Below are positions 8,234-17,713 of a stretch of 64,000 nt of DNA, piece by piece. The notes under the pieces are model-generated. The model had not been told where the DNA came from and did no database searches. It saw only the letters and a list, made by a program, of their open reading frames with translations. The stretch lies in contig NZ_JAASRN010000002.1 of the NCBI RefSeq assembly GCF_011761635.1, positions 770,634 through 834,633 of the forward strand, given 5' to 3'. Positions within the stretch are counted from its first letter, which is position 1. Every line of letters begins with the position of its first letter. Position numbers and translations under genes: made by a program. Origin of the DNA: Thermonema lapsum (GTDB lineage Bacteria > Bacteroidota > Bacteroidia > Cytophagales > Thermonemataceae).

Positions 8234-10117
8234 TCAATGCACTTTGTACGCTTTTTCATTCCAATGCAGCATCTCATCTAAAGTAGAGGTTGCCACATAG
8301 TGATAGTTTTTTCGGGCTTTCGCATAAATATCAAGGGCAGCACGCTTTCCCTCTTCACTTTGCAACAAAGCTCTGTAGATAGGTACCAAGAATTTGCGAC
8401 GCCCTACCTTCATCAGAAAATCCTCTATAGCCGGAAATGCCTCCGTATAGCCATGCAATGCCGCCTGTGTGTACCATTCGGCTTGTATTTCGGCATTGCC
8501 CGAGTGGGTAAAATCAAAGGCATCGTCCAAGGCTTTCATTTGCTTTACAGATAAATTGGCGGGTAAATGACGCACAAAATGCAACCACTCGTGGCTGCTC
8601 CACGAAGCCACGGGCAAAGAGTCGGCGGGCGTTCCGTTTAGCCAATCCTGTAGTGCTTGTTCTACTTTACGGAATCGTGTGGCATTGACCTTGGGGCAGT
8701 TGTCCGGCAAACCGGTGCCATAAATCCACTCCTGCATGCGAATGGCTTTGGCAGCTCCGGGGTTTTTGTCCAGCACCTCTTTTTGAAAGTATTCTACAAA
8801 ATGCTCGGTATCCATGGACCGGAAAGCAAATTGCCGGAAATAGTCTTTTACGAAAATATCGAATTTATCGCGCCCGATGGTTTCTTCTACCAAGCGCAAA
8901 AAGAAATATCCCTTTTCGTAGGCTATATCGGTTACGGCATCGTCGGGGTCGCGGCGCTGCAGGTCCAACTTCAGGCGTGTGTCTTTATTGTTTTCGCCCA
9001 TACGCGCAATGGTCTGCTGCAGGTCTTGATAACCCAGCTCGGCAAGCATTTCGGCATAATCACGTCCATACATGGATTCCATGATACGACGTTCGAAGTA
9101 AACAGTAAAGCCTTCATTTATCCAAAGGTCATTCCATGTGCGGTTGGTAACCAAGTTGCCAGACCACGAGTGCGCCAGCTCATGCGCTACCAAGCTGGTC
9201 AATGACTTGTCGCCGGCAATAATTGTGGGGGTAGCAAAGGTAAGGCGCGGGTTTTCCATACCACCGAAGGGGAAGCTTGGGGGCAACACCAACAAGTCAT
9301 AGCGCTCCCACACATAGTCGCCATAAAGCCGTTCTGCTGCCCGTATCATTTCTTCTAAGTCCTCAAATTCATGCAAAGCCGCTTCAATAGTTTCAGGCTC
9401 TGCATACACGCCCGCCCGTTTGCTGATAGGTTTAAACACCAAGTCGCCGGCTGCAATCGCCAGCAAATAGGAAGGGATGGGCTGACGCATGCGGAAACGA
9501 TAGATGCCATCAGCGCTTTTTTCTTGTGGATTTTCGGCACTCATGAGCGCCATCATTCCCTGAGGTACTTTCACTTCGGCATCATAGGTAAAACGCACGC
9601 CGGGGCTGTCTTGACAGGGCACCCAACTGCGTGCCAAGATACACTGCGACTGGCTGAACAAAAAAGGATGTCGCCCACCGGCAGTTTGATGCGCTTCCAA
9701 CCACTGAAGTGCTGGAGCACCTGCAGAGGTATGATACACGATGCGCACTTTTTGGGTTTCTTTTTTCAAGGGAATAAACAAAGCTTGCCCAAGCACCGGG
9801 TCTTCTTTTCCCAAAGAAAAAGATACTGGGGTGGTATCGTCGTCCAGGAAGACGGCTTCTATTGCCAATCCTTTGGTGTCCAAAACAAGGGCTTGGGCGT
9901 CTGGGGTGCGCTCTATGTCCCAAGTAGCTGTTCCACTCAGCTGCTTGGCATCAAAATCTACTTGCAGGCGCAAAGACAGATGTTTGACAACTGCCTTTTC
10001 TGGCTCTGAAAAAGAGTGGATGTCTTTTCCCATAACAATATCTTCTTGTGGTTGCTCAATATCTTTACAAGCCTGAAAAAGAGCTATTAAAATCAACAGG
10101 TATGCGCTATACCTCAT
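8234..10117 (-). CDS. M1 family aminopeptidase, lipoprotein
   Basis: 627 residues with a lipoprotein signal (MRYSAYLLILIALFQAC, Cys17), so probably on the periplasmic or outer face of the envelope. The gluzincin site is complete: exopeptidase motif GGMEN (285-289), zinc motif HELAH (312-316) and third ligand Glu335 in NEGF. The overall order (N-terminal beta saddle, catalytic domain, C-terminal helical domain ending near residue 620) resembles leukotriene-A4-hydrolase-type M1 enzymes. It should remove N-terminal residues from peptides, serving nutrient uptake. It is monocistronic by position. Confidence 0.93.
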   Translation of the reverse strand: MRYSAYLLILIALFQACKDIEQPQEDIVMGKDIHSFSEPEKAVVKHLSLRLQVDFDAKQLSGTATWDIERTPDAQALVLDTKGLAIEAVFLDDDTTPVSFSLGKEDPVLGQALFIPLKKETQKVRIVYHTSAGAPALQWLEAHQTAGGRHPFLFSQSQCILARSWVPCQDSPGVRFTYDAEVKVPQGMMALMSAENPQEKSADGIYRFRMRQPIPSYLLAIAAGDLVFKPISKRAGVYAEPETIEAALHEFEDLEEMIRAAERLYGDYVWERYDLLVLPPSFPFGGMENPRLTFATPTIIAGDKSLTSLVAHELAHSWSGNLVTNRTWNDLWINEGFTVYFERRIMESMYGRDYAEMLAELGYQDLQQTIARMGENNKDTRLKLDLQRRDPDDAVTDIAYEKGYFFLRLVEETIGRDKFDIFVKDYFRQFAFRSMDTEHFVEYFQKEVLDKNPGAAKAIRMQEWIYGTGLPDNCPKVNATRFRKVEQALQDWLNGTPADSLPVASWSSHEWLHFVRHLPANLSVKQMKALDDAFDFTHSGNAEIQAEWYTQAALHGYTEAFPAIEDFLMKVGRRKFLVPIYRALLQSEEGKRAALDIYAKARKNYHYVATSTLDEMLHWNEKAYKVH

Positions 10118-10145
10118 GGATAGGCGTGCGGTTTTTGATGAATCC

Positions 10146-10153
10146 CAAAGATA
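10146..10153 (-). promoter_or_regulatory. Promoter -7 element for M1 peptidase
   Basis: TATCTTTG on the minus strand, 28 bp upstream of the ATG at 10117, matches TAnnTTTG; the -33 region is unconvincing. Confidence 0.5.
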
Positions 10154-10227
10154 AAGATTTTTTTAAATAGCCCTCTGGCGTCAAGCAGGGCAAAAGGGTG
10201 CAAAAGTTAAAAGTCCGGTAAATAAAG

Positions 10228-11259
10228 TTATTCCTGTTCGGCAGCTATTTGCTTAGCTTTGCCTTGCACCCGGGGATTGTCTGTGGGGGTGATGACTGAG
10301 TCACGGGGCAAGGGAAGGAATTCTTCGTCTGCTTCGAGGCTTGTATCATCGTTGGCTTGCAGCGGCAGCCGGATTTCATAGGTCGCTCCTTCGGGCAAAG
10401 TGAGCGACTCGCCTACCAGCCAAGGATTCAGTGCACGCAAGGTCTCTATGGAAATGCCTTGCATTTTGGCAAACTCCCTTAGAGAGGGAATACTTGTACG
10501 CAGCTGAATTGAGCGGTAGGGTTTGGGTTTCCAGGGGCGTACAGGCAAGTCGAAGCCATACTTCAAAGGGTGTTCATACACTTCTTTGAAAGCTGCCGCT
10601 TTCATCACATAGCGGTTGGTTTCGGGGTTGAGTAGCATGTGGTAATACGAAGGCGCTTGTTGGGTAACTACGGCATGAAGCATGGCACCAATGCCGGCAT
10701 TATAAGAAGCCGCTACATAGGTCCAATTTCCAATTTCTTGATAAGCAAGGCGCAGATACCGAGCTGCTGCATGGGCAGCCTTCAACGAATGGTAACGCTC
10801 ATCTACTTCATGGTCTACACGTAAGCCCATCATACGGGCTGTTTCGGGCAAAAGCTGCCAAAAACCGGCAGCCCCCGCCGGCGACACCACATTGCGCATG
10901 CCACTTTCAATGACCACCAAGTATTTGAAATCGGTAGGCAGACCGTAAGAACGCAGAATCTGCTCAAAGATGGGCAGCCAGTACTTGGCTTTTGCTAAAA
11001 GCTCGATGGTATAGCTCCGCCATTTGGTGAGAACATAGATTTCATAAGCAAAGCGCTCCCGCACCTGCGGGTCTTGTAGTGGCACCTCTTCATCCAAGAA
11101 ATAGATTTGTTGGGGTACTTCCCTGTTGGCTAAATACAACTGATAGGCATAGTCTTGCTCGTAGTCAGACCGCACGGGGTCTTGTAGCCGCTCATAAATA
11201 GAATAAAAGACCAGCAGCAGAATGACTCCGAGTAAGACCAGCAACTGAAGGTTTCTCAT
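10228..11259 (-). CDS. Membrane-anchored lytic transglycosylase (SLT, MltD-like)
   Basis: 343 residues. An uncleaved-looking N-terminal helix (LQLLVLLGVILLLVFYSIY) anchors it in the inner membrane. The SLT domain spans about 95-230 with catalytic Glu118 in VIESGM and the motifs SPAGAAGFWQLLPETAR and ASYNAG. A LysM-like segment follows at about 255-310 (PSLREFAKMQGISIETLRALNP). It cleaves peptidoglycan glycan strands with formation of 1,6-anhydromuramic ends. Its start lies two bases after the stop of the LOG-family gene, so the two are one transcript. Confidence 0.9.
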   Translation of the reverse strand: MRNLQLLVLLGVILLLVFYSIYERLQDPVRSDYEQDYAYQLYLANREVPQQIYFLDEEVPLQDPQVRERFAYEIYVLTKWRSYTIELLAKAKYWLPIFEQILRSYGLPTDFKYLVVIESGMRNVVSPAGAAGFWQLLPETARMMGLRVDHEVDERYHSLKAAHAAARYLRLAYQEIGNWTYVAASYNAGIGAMLHAVVTQQAPSYYHMLLNPETNRYVMKAAAFKEVYEHPLKYGFDLPVRPWKPKPYRSIQLRTSIPSLREFAKMQGISIETLRALNPWLVGESLTLPEGATYEIRLPLQANDDTSLEADEEFLPLPRDSVITPTDNPRVQGKAKQIAAEQE

Positions 11260-11261
11260 GC

Positions 11262-12017
11262 TTAGAAGTTGGGTTGCAAAAGATACTTAGCGTAAAAGTC
11301 GTTAATCACTTTTACAGCGTCTTGGGCAGTATCTACCACTTTGAACAGTTCCAAATCTTCCGGATTGATATTACGCTCTTTTTCGAGCATGGTGTTACGC
11401 AACCAGTCGATGAGTCCTTGCCAGTAGCTACTACCCACCAATACAATAGGGAAGCGTCCTATCTTCTTGGTTTGGATGAGGGTCAAAGCTTCGAACAGCT
11501 CATCTAAGGTGCCAAAACCACCGGGCAGCACAATAAACCCTTGCGCGTATTTTACAAACATTACCTTGCGCACAAAGAAGTAGTCGAAAGTAATGAGCTT
11601 GTCGGGGTCGATATAAATGTTTCCTTGCTGCTCAAACGGCAGTATAATATTCAAGCCTACGGACTTGCCTCCCGCCTCGAAAGCCCCTTTGTTACCAGCT
11701 TCCATAATGCCTGGACCCCCACCGGTAATGACACCATATCCACAACGCACCAGCTCGGCGGCTATTTCTTCTGCCATTTTGTAATAGGGGTTGTCGGGCT
11801 TGGTACGTGCCGAGCCAAAGATAGAGACGCAGGGTCCTATTTTGGCTAACTTTTCAAAGCCCTGTACAAATTCCGACATGATTTTGAATATAGCCCAAGA
11901 GTCTGCACTTTTTATTTCGCTCCAATTACGGTTTTCAAAAGCTCTGCGGATTTTGATTTCCTCCTCAATGTCCAACTTTTGATTGTTAGGTGATAGGTTT
12001 TTCAAGTTTTCTGCCAT
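11262..12017 (-). CDS. LOG family (TIGR00730) nucleotide 5'-monophosphate phosphoribohydrolase
   Basis: 251 residues from the ATG at 12017; a GTG three codons upstream is possible but less likely. The Rossmann-like lysine-decarboxylase-type fold is shown by VSIFGSART, GGGPGIMEAGNKGAFEAGG and the catalytic motif PGGFGTLDE. Members cleave nucleoside monophosphates (AMP, cytokinin nucleotides) to free base and ribose 5-phosphate, despite the old annotation as lysine decarboxylase. It is the first gene of an operon with the lytic transglycosylase and has a two-element promoter upstream. Confidence 0.9.
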   Translation of the reverse strand: MAENLKNLSPNNQKLDIEEEIKIRRAFENRNWSEIKSADSWAIFKIMSEFVQGFEKLAKIGPCVSIFGSARTKPDNPYYKMAEEIAAELVRCGYGVITGGGPGIMEAGNKGAFEAGGKSVGLNIILPFEQQGNIYIDPDKLITFDYFFVRKVMFVKYAQGFIVLPGGFGTLDELFEALTLIQTKKIGRFPIVLVGSSYWQGLIDWLRNTMLEKERNINPEDLELFKVVDTAQDAVKVINDFYAKYLLQPNF

Positions 12018-12065
12018 AAACTCCACGATTTAGTTCAACATCTTTCTCCCTGCTCGAGGGTAAAA

Positions 12066-12095
12066 CAAATTTATGAGCGGCAAAACTTTAAGCAA
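12066..12095 (-). promoter_or_regulatory. Promoter of LOG/lytic transglycosylase operon
   Basis: On the minus strand TTG (12095-12093), a 19-bp spacer and TAAATTTG (12073-12066) make a good Bacteroidota -33/-7 pair, about 49 bp upstream of the ATG at 12017. Confidence 0.65.
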
Positions 12096-12149
12096 GTTAA
12101 AACAAAGCGTTTAGGATAAAAAGTTCCAGAATAGGAAACAAGCGGCTTA

Positions 12150-13694
12150 TCAGACGGTAGCGCCCCAATTGCTGCGGTCTAAACTGCGGTATTGAATGGC
12201 TTCGGCAAGATGTTCCACTTTGATGTCGTCGCTGCCGGCAAGGTCGGCAACGGTACGTGCTACTTTCAAAATACGGTCATAAGCGCGCGCCGAAAGTCCC
12301 AAGCGCTCCATGGCAGCTTTGAGCAGGGTCTCTCCGGCTCTGTCTATACGGCAAAACTCTTTTACCAAAGGCGAAGGCATCATAGCATTGGTGTGGATGC
12401 CCGGCATGTTTTCGAAACGAGCGGTTTGCCTTTCGCGTGCCCGTGCCACTCGCTCCCTTATTTCGGCGCTGCACTCCTGTTTTTTACGTGAGCTCATCTC
12501 AGTAAAAGACACGGGCACCACTTCGATGTGCAGGTCGATGCGGTCGAGTAACGGTCCGCTGATTTTGCTGAGATAGCGTTGCACCGACTGCGGCGCACAA
12601 ACACACTCTTTCTCCGGGTGGTTGTAATAACCACAGGGGCAAGGATTCATGCTTGCCACCAGCATAAAATTGGCAGGAAACTCCAAGGTCATTTTGGCAC
12701 GCGAAATGGTTACTCGGCGTTCTTCGAGGGGTTGGCGCAGGACTTCTAACACAGAGCGCTTGAACTCGGGCAGTTCGTCTAAAAACAAAACGCCGTTGTG
12801 GGCAAGAGATATTTCACCGGGCTGAGGCACTGCCCCGCCTCCTACCAAAGCCACATCGCTGACGGTATGATGTGGTGAGCGAAAGGGACGTGTCGTAATG
12901 AGGGATGCATCTTTGCCCAGGCGCCCCGCTACCGAGTGTATTTTTGTGGTTTCGAGCGCTTCTTTTAATGTAAGCGGTGGCAAAATGGAAGGCAAGCATT
13001 TGGCAAGCATGGTTTTGCCTGCCCCCGGCGGTCCTATCATAATGATATTATGCCCTCCGGCAGCAGCTACTTCCATAGCTCGCTTTACATTTTCCTGCCC
13101 CTGCACGTCGGCAAAGTCGAGCGGATAATGATTGGCAGAAGCATTAAAAAGCGCCCGCGTGTCTTTGGTAATGGGTTCTATGTGCTTCTTGCCCTGCAAA
13201 AAATCTACTGCTTCTTGGAGCGTTTCCACGCCAATCACATCCAAGTTGTTGACAATAGCCGCTTCCGAAGCATTTTCTTTGGGCAAAATAAAGCCTTTAA
13301 ACCCTTGCTTTCTTGCCATGATGGCAATAGGTAAGACTCCTTTCACGGGGCGCAGCACGCCATCCAATGCCAGTTCGCCCATCATCAGGTAGCGCTCCAG
13401 CTCAGGGGCTTCTATTTGTCCCGAAGCTGCCAAAATACCTATGGCTATGGGCAGGTCATAATTGGCGCCTTCTTTGCGCAAGTCAGCAGGTGCCAAATTG
13501 ATGACGGTTTTTTGTCTTGGAAACTGATAGCCCATGTATTTGATAGCTGACTCGACCCGCTGTGCGCTTTCTTTCACAGCACTGTCGGGCAAGCCCACCA
13601 TAAAGAGGTGGGTGCCTTGCGTAACATTTACTTCAATAGTAATGGTAAGTGCTTGCACCCCATACACTGCCGCAGCATAGGTCTTGGCTAACAT
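12150..13694 (-). CDS. YifB/ComM family Mg-chelatase-like AAA+ ATPase
   Basis: 514 residues starting MLAKTYAAAVYG, the usual family start; the upstream TTG at 13703 is not favoured. An N-terminal Lon-protease-like ChlI domain (about 20-170) precedes a AAA+ module with Walker A GPPGAGKT (221-228), Walker B FLDELPEF and a Cys cluster NPCPCGYYNHPEKECVC. The C-terminal Mg-chelatase helical domain ends in ARAYDRILKVARTVADL. In naturally transformable bacteria ComM is a hexameric helicase that extends branch migration of incoming DNA. It is 55 bp downstream of rlmD on the same strand. Confidence 0.93.
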   Translation of the reverse strand: MLAKTYAAAVYGVQALTITIEVNVTQGTHLFMVGLPDSAVKESAQRVESAIKYMGYQFPRQKTVINLAPADLRKEGANYDLPIAIGILAASGQIEAPELERYLMMGELALDGVLRPVKGVLPIAIMARKQGFKGFILPKENASEAAIVNNLDVIGVETLQEAVDFLQGKKHIEPITKDTRALFNASANHYPLDFADVQGQENVKRAMEVAAAGGHNIIMIGPPGAGKTMLAKCLPSILPPLTLKEALETTKIHSVAGRLGKDASLITTRPFRSPHHTVSDVALVGGGAVPQPGEISLAHNGVLFLDELPEFKRSVLEVLRQPLEERRVTISRAKMTLEFPANFMLVASMNPCPCGYYNHPEKECVCAPQSVQRYLSKISGPLLDRIDLHIEVVPVSFTEMSSRKKQECSAEIRERVARARERQTARFENMPGIHTNAMMPSPLVKEFCRIDRAGETLLKAAMERLGLSARAYDRILKVARTVADLAGSDDIKVEHLAEAIQYRSLDRSNWGATV

Positions 13695-13749
13695 AGGTAC
13701 CAATAGGTTGTAGTAAGAACAAAGCCTGTTTTTTCAAAATACGAGAATT

Positions 13750-15165
13750 CTACTTGCGATGCAAGAGGGCAACGCTTTCTACATGATGTGTATGGGGAAA
13801 CATGTCCACAGGCTGTACACGCTCCACCTCGTAATAAGGCGCCAACAGGGCGATGTCACGAGCTTGAGTTGCCGGGTTGCAGCTCACATACACGATGCGA
13901 CGCGGTGCCACGCGTGCAATCAACGCCACTACGTCGGGATGCATGCCAGCACGTGGCGGGTCAGTAATCATCACATCCGGCGCACCGTGCTTTTTTATGA
14001 AATCGTCGGTCAACACATCCTTCATGTCTCCGGCTTCGAAATATACATTGTCGATGCCGTTGTCACGCGCATTTTGCCAAGCATCTTCTATGGCTTCTTT
14101 CACATATTCTATAGCCACTACCTTCTTGGCTTTTTGCGCAACGAAGTTGGCAATAGAGCCGGTGCCTGTGTAAAGGTCATAAACGAGTTCGTCGCCGCTA
14201 AGTGCTGCCCACGCCCGCACTATGCTGTAGAGGCGATGGGCTTGCGCTGAGTTGGTCTGAAAAAAAGACTTGGGTCCGATGCGGAAGCGCAGGTGCTCCA
14301 TCTGCTCCGTGATGTAAGCCTTGCCATCATATAGTTCAGCCTCTAAGTCGTAGTAGTTGTCATTCTGCTTTGGGTTGTGCATCAAATAAATAGATACAAC
14401 CTGCGGGAAGCGCTCTTTCACGAAAGCCGCTACTTGACTTGCGGCTGCCCTGCCTTCTTCTCCACCAGCATATACGACAATGACCATCACTTCGCCGGTG
14501 TTTGCCGTGCGAATGATGAGGCTGCGCAACACCCCCTCGTGCAATACGGTGTCGTAAAAAGGAATGCCGGCATCCAATGCAAAAGCTTTGACTGCCAAGC
14601 GGATGGCATTAGAAGGTTCGGGTTGAAGGTAACAGTGTTCAATGTCCACCACTCTGTCGTAGCGCTTGGGCACATGAAAGCCTAAGGCATGACGCTCCAG
14701 CGCATCTTCTGAAGCCACCTCTTGGGCAGTTAGCCAGCGCCGGGTACTGAAAGCAAAATCCAACTTATTTCGGTAATAGGTGGTTTGTGAGGCAGTTACT
14801 ATGGGCTCCCAATGCTTCACTGGCACTTTGGCTATGCGTTCGAAAGCGTCTTTTACTTGTTGCGTTTTCAATGCTACCTGTGCCTCATAGCGCATATGTT
14901 GCCATTTGCAACCTCCACAGGTACCAAAGTGTTTACAAAAAGGCTCCTGCCGCAAAGACGACAGCGGTTCTATATTCACCGCTTGCCCTACCCAATACGC
15001 CGACTTCTTTTTGACAATACGCACGTCGGCTCTGTCGCCGGGTGCCACCATCCCCTCTACAAAAACCACCCGCTCACCATGGTGTGCTATGCACTTCCCC
15101 TCAGCTACGGCTTTCTCAATCAACACCCCTTGCAGGATGGGTTGAACTTTCTTTTTATGCCCCAT
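13750..15165 (-). CDS. rlmD: 23S rRNA (uracil-C5)-methyltransferase RlmD
   Basis: 471 residues. An N-terminal TRAM domain (about 10-65) precedes a 4Fe-4S site formed by Cys77, Cys83, Cys86 and Cys178 (FCKHFGTCGGCKWQH and IEHCYL). The SAM-dependent domain shows YDLYTGTGSIANF, DPPRAG and the catalytic loop VSCNPATQARD. It methylates U1939 of 23S rRNA; some homologues instead modify U747, and the two cannot be told apart with certainty here, so the symbol follows the usual Bacteroidota annotation. It is divergent from the YqeY gene. Confidence 0.88.
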   Translation of the reverse strand: MGHKKKVQPILQGVLIEKAVAEGKCIAHHGERVVFVEGMVAPGDRADVRIVKKKSAYWVGQAVNIEPLSSLRQEPFCKHFGTCGGCKWQHMRYEAQVALKTQQVKDAFERIAKVPVKHWEPIVTASQTTYYRNKLDFAFSTRRWLTAQEVASEDALERHALGFHVPKRYDRVVDIEHCYLQPEPSNAIRLAVKAFALDAGIPFYDTVLHEGVLRSLIIRTANTGEVMVIVVYAGGEEGRAAASQVAAFVKERFPQVVSIYLMHNPKQNDNYYDLEAELYDGKAYITEQMEHLRFRIGPKSFFQTNSAQAHRLYSIVRAWAALSGDELVYDLYTGTGSIANFVAQKAKKVVAIEYVKEAIEDAWQNARDNGIDNVYFEAGDMKDVLTDDFIKKHGAPDVMITDPPRAGMHPDVVALIARVAPRRIVYVSCNPATQARDIALLAPYYEVERVQPVDMFPHTHHVESVALLHRK

Positions 15166-15237
15166 ATAGTTTTTGCGTGTAATTTAGTAATTTCGTTTCC
15201 AATTTTTTGATAAATTGACCCCAAACAGGCACGAACC

Positions 15238-15687
15238 ATGAGCTTAGAAAGCAAAATACAACAAGACCTCAAAGAGGCAATGAAAGCCAAAGACGCCATT
15301 GCCTTGAAAGCCATTCGCGAGCTAAAGTCTTTCATCACACTGGAAAAAACCAAAGAAGGCGGCAAAGAAAAGCTGAGCGAAGCCGAAGAAATCGCCATCA
15401 TCAACAAAGCGCTCAAACAGCACCAAGAGACTTACGAGATGTTTAAGCAAAACGGGCGCGAAGAGCAGGCACAAGAGGAAGCCGCCATCATAGAAGTATT
15501 GAAACGCTACCTGCCTGCCCAACTATCAGCAGAAGCGATTGAAGTCAAAATAAAAGACATCATTGCACGCACCGGTGCTCAAAGCATCAAAGAGATGGGC
15601 AAGGTTATGAGCGTGGCAACCCAAGAACTGGCAGGGCAAGACAACCGCCTGATAGCCGAAACTGTAAAGCGTTTGCTTTCTGCTTGA
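15238..15687 (+). CDS. GatB/YqeY domain protein
   Basis: 149 residues, the stand-alone YqeY form. Motifs are AIRELKSFITLEKT, EAAIIEVLKRYLPAQLS and the C-terminal GKVMSVATQELAGQDN. The domain matches the tail domain of the amidotransferase GatB, which binds tRNA; the free protein's job is not established but tRNA binding is likely. It leads a tight plus-strand group with the CvpA-family gene (16 bp downstream) and the amidotransferase. Confidence 0.92.
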   Translation: MSLESKIQQDLKEAMKAKDAIALKAIRELKSFITLEKTKEGGKEKLSEAEEIAIINKALKQHQETYEMFKQNGREEQAQEEAAIIEVLKRYLPAQLSAEAIEVKIKDIIARTGAQSIKEMGKVMSVATQELAGQDNRLIAETVKRLLSA

Positions 15688-15703
15688 TGAAGAACCCAAC
15701 GCT

Positions 15704-16267
15704 ATGAACCTACTGGATTTATTCATAGTACTGCCTATTCTCTGGGGCGCACACAAAGGATACCAAAAGGGCTTTTTGCTTTCGCTCATCAACTTTTTGG
15801 CATTCTTTGTAGCCCTGCTGTTGTCGTTCAAGTTTTTTCATATTACCCTTCAGGTGCTTGCCAATTTCGTAAATGTATCGGACAGCACCATGCCCTATCT
15901 TGCTTTTTTCATCACCTTTGGGTTGATGCTTTATGGCATCCTGCAGATGGGCAAGCGTCTGAAAAGCACCATAAACGATACACTGCTCGGAAGTTTCGAC
16001 AACTTACTGGGGGCTGTGTTGGGAGGGCTAAAATATGCGCTTTTCGTGAGTGCCTTCCTGTGGCTTTTCGGCACCCTTAAAACCTTTCAAGACAATACTT
16101 TGGAAGAAAGCCTTTTCTATTCCGTAGTTTCACCTCTTGCGCCTTATGTTGTAGAACACAGCTCCGAATGGATTAGTAAAGGAAAGGGCATCATCGAAGA
16201 GTCGAAGGAGATTATCCAAGAGTCGAAAGAAAATAAGGAAAACGTTCAGCGTGATACTTATTATTGA
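15704..16267 (+). CDS. CvpA family inner-membrane protein
   Basis: 187 residues with four predicted membrane helices (about 5-22, 28-47, 63-82 and 100-120) and the family pattern DLFIVLPILWGAHKGYQKGF. The C-terminal tail is cytoplasmic, charged and Glu/Lys-rich (ESKEIIQESKENKENVQ). CvpA proteins were linked to colicin V production and biofilm or bile resistance in other bacteria; a general function is unknown. The last 17 bases overlap the next coding region. Confidence 0.88.
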   Translation: MNLLDLFIVLPILWGAHKGYQKGFLLSLINFLAFFVALLLSFKFFHITLQVLANFVNVSDSTMPYLAFFITFGLMLYGILQMGKRLKSTINDTLLGSFDNLLGAVLGGLKYALFVSAFLWLFGTLKTFQDNTLEESLFYSVVSPLAPYVVEHSSEWISKGKGIIEESKEIIQESKENKENVQRDTYY

Positions 16268-16832
16268 CAATTACGACTCCTTTACATACAACTTGGTAGA
16301 TTATTTCGCTCGCTTGGGGGTAAATTGCCATGTGGTGCGCAATGATGTGCCGCCTTATGAGTATCTCTCACGCCCCTTCCAAGGAGTAGTGTTGTCGCCG
16401 GGTCCGGGCGTACCCAGCCGGGCGGGCTATCTCATGGAAGTCATTGCACAGCTCTACCAGCACTACCCCTTGTTAGGTATATGCTTAGGGCACCAAGCCT
16501 TGGCTGAATTTTTTGGAGGAACTCTTACCCATGCTCATTGCCCCATGCACGGCAAAACGAGCCTTATTTCACACCAAGCATCGGATTTGTTTGAAAATCT
16601 GCCACAGCCACTTTCCGTAGTGCGCTATCACTCATGGGTGGTGCAAACACTGCCGCCAATACTTTTGCCTACTGCCTATACTGCCGACCAATACCGGGAA
16701 CTGATGGCTTTCCGCCATCAAAGCCTGCCTGTTTTCGGTGTGCAATTCCACCCCGAGGCAGCCCTCACACAAGAGGGTCTGAAACTATTGAATAATTGGT
16801 TAAAACATACAGGCATCACAAAAGCTTACTAA
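16251..16832 (+). CDS. Anthranilate/aminodeoxychorismate synthase glutamine amidotransferase subunit
   Basis: 193 residues from a GTG start; the chain MILIIDNYDSFTYNLVDYFA is exactly the family N-terminus, so this start is firm even though it overlaps the CvpA gene by 17 bp. The class I triad is Cys78 (GICLGHQ), His167 and Glu169 (QFHPEA). It supplies ammonia from glutamine to a chorismate-binding partner, making anthranilate (tryptophan) or 4-amino-4-deoxychorismate (folate). No partner gene is present in the window, so trpG and pabA roles cannot be separated; the protein may serve both. Confidence 0.92.
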   Translation: MILIIDNYDSFTYNLVDYFARLGVNCHVVRNDVPPYEYLSRPFQGVVLSPGPGVPSRAGYLMEVIAQLYQHYPLLGICLGHQALAEFFGGTLTHAHCPMHGKTSLISHQASDLFENLPQPLSVVRYHSWVVQTLPPILLPTAYTADQYRELMAFRHQSLPVFGVQFHPEAALTQEGLKLLNNWLKHTGITKAY

Positions 16833-16927
16833 CTGAACAGGAAATTTATTGCCAATTCGTGTTTATATTATGAGATAGTTACTATTTTTAAGGCGGATAG
16901 CACAGAACTTTGAAACCAATCATAGCC

Positions 16928-17713
16928 ATGGAATTACAAGTGAAGAAACAAGGAAAGTACACATACATAGACGAGGGACAAGGTGAAGTGATGTTGTTGC
17001 TGCACGGGCTTTTCGGTGCGCTCAGCAACTGGAAAGACGTCGTGAACGCTTTCTCTGACCGCTACCGTGTAGTCATTCCTATGATGCCTATTTATGAGCT
17101 TTCACCCCACAAAGCAGGCATCGACTCACTAACAAAGTTCATTGCCGATTTTATCGAAGATTTCGACTTGCATGACTTAACTCTGCTGGGCAATTCTTTG
17201 GGCGGTCATATCGCACTCAACTACACTTTGCATTATCCTGAGCGAGTCAAGCGCCTAGTGCTCACCGGCAGCTCCGGACTTTTTGAAAACACCATGGGTG
17301 GCTCTTATCCCAAACGGGGCTCTTACGATTACATCAAAGAGCGGGTAGAGTACACTTTCTATGACCCTGCCACCGCCACCCCCGAGCTGGTGGAAGAGGT
17401 GTTCAACGTAACCCGCAGCATTCCCAAGTGTATGAATATTGTAGCCATTGCCAAGTCGGCACAACGTCATAATATGGCAAAAGACTTGCCCAATATTAAG
17501 GTGCCCACCCTTTTGATTTGGGGTTTGAATGACACTATCACGCCTCCCCATGTGGCGCATGATTTTGCACGGCTTTTACCCAATGCCGAGTTAAAGTTTA
17601 TAGATAAGTGTTGTCATGCACCCATGATGGAGCGCCCCGAAAAGTTTAATTCTATTTTAGAACAGTTTTTGCAAAAGACTAAAGAAACAGCACTTAGATT
17701 ACATGATAGTTGA
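16928..17713 (+). CDS. Alpha/beta hydrolase
   Basis: 261 residues from the ATG at 16928; the TTG at 16910 would add six unsupported residues. HGLFGALSNW (26-35) is the oxyanion strand, GNSLGG the nucleophile elbow with Ser90, Asp202 in GLNDTITP and His230 in CCHAP complete the triad. No signal peptide. The fold is that of lipid or C-C bond hydrolases (MenH/BphD-like), but the substrate is not known. The last 11 bases overlap the start of the CBS protein, indicating translational coupling. Confidence 0.87.
   Translation: MELQVKKQGKYTYIDEGQGEVMLLLHGLFGALSNWKDVVNAFSDRYRVVIPMMPIYELSPHKAGIDSLTKFIADFIEDFDLHDLTLLGNSLGGHIALNYTLHYPERVKRLVLTGSSGLFENTMGGSYPKRGSYDYIKERVEYTFYDPATATPELVEEVFNVTRSIPKCMNIVAIAKSAQRHNMAKDLPNIKVPTLLIWGLNDTITPPHVAHDFARLLPNAELKFIDKCCHAPMMERPEKFNSILEQFLQKTKETALRLHDS

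Noticed and set aside
9371-10009. 212-codon plus-strand frame inside the M1 peptidase
   Set aside because: Antisense to a complete lipoprotein peptidase; no start context or motif.
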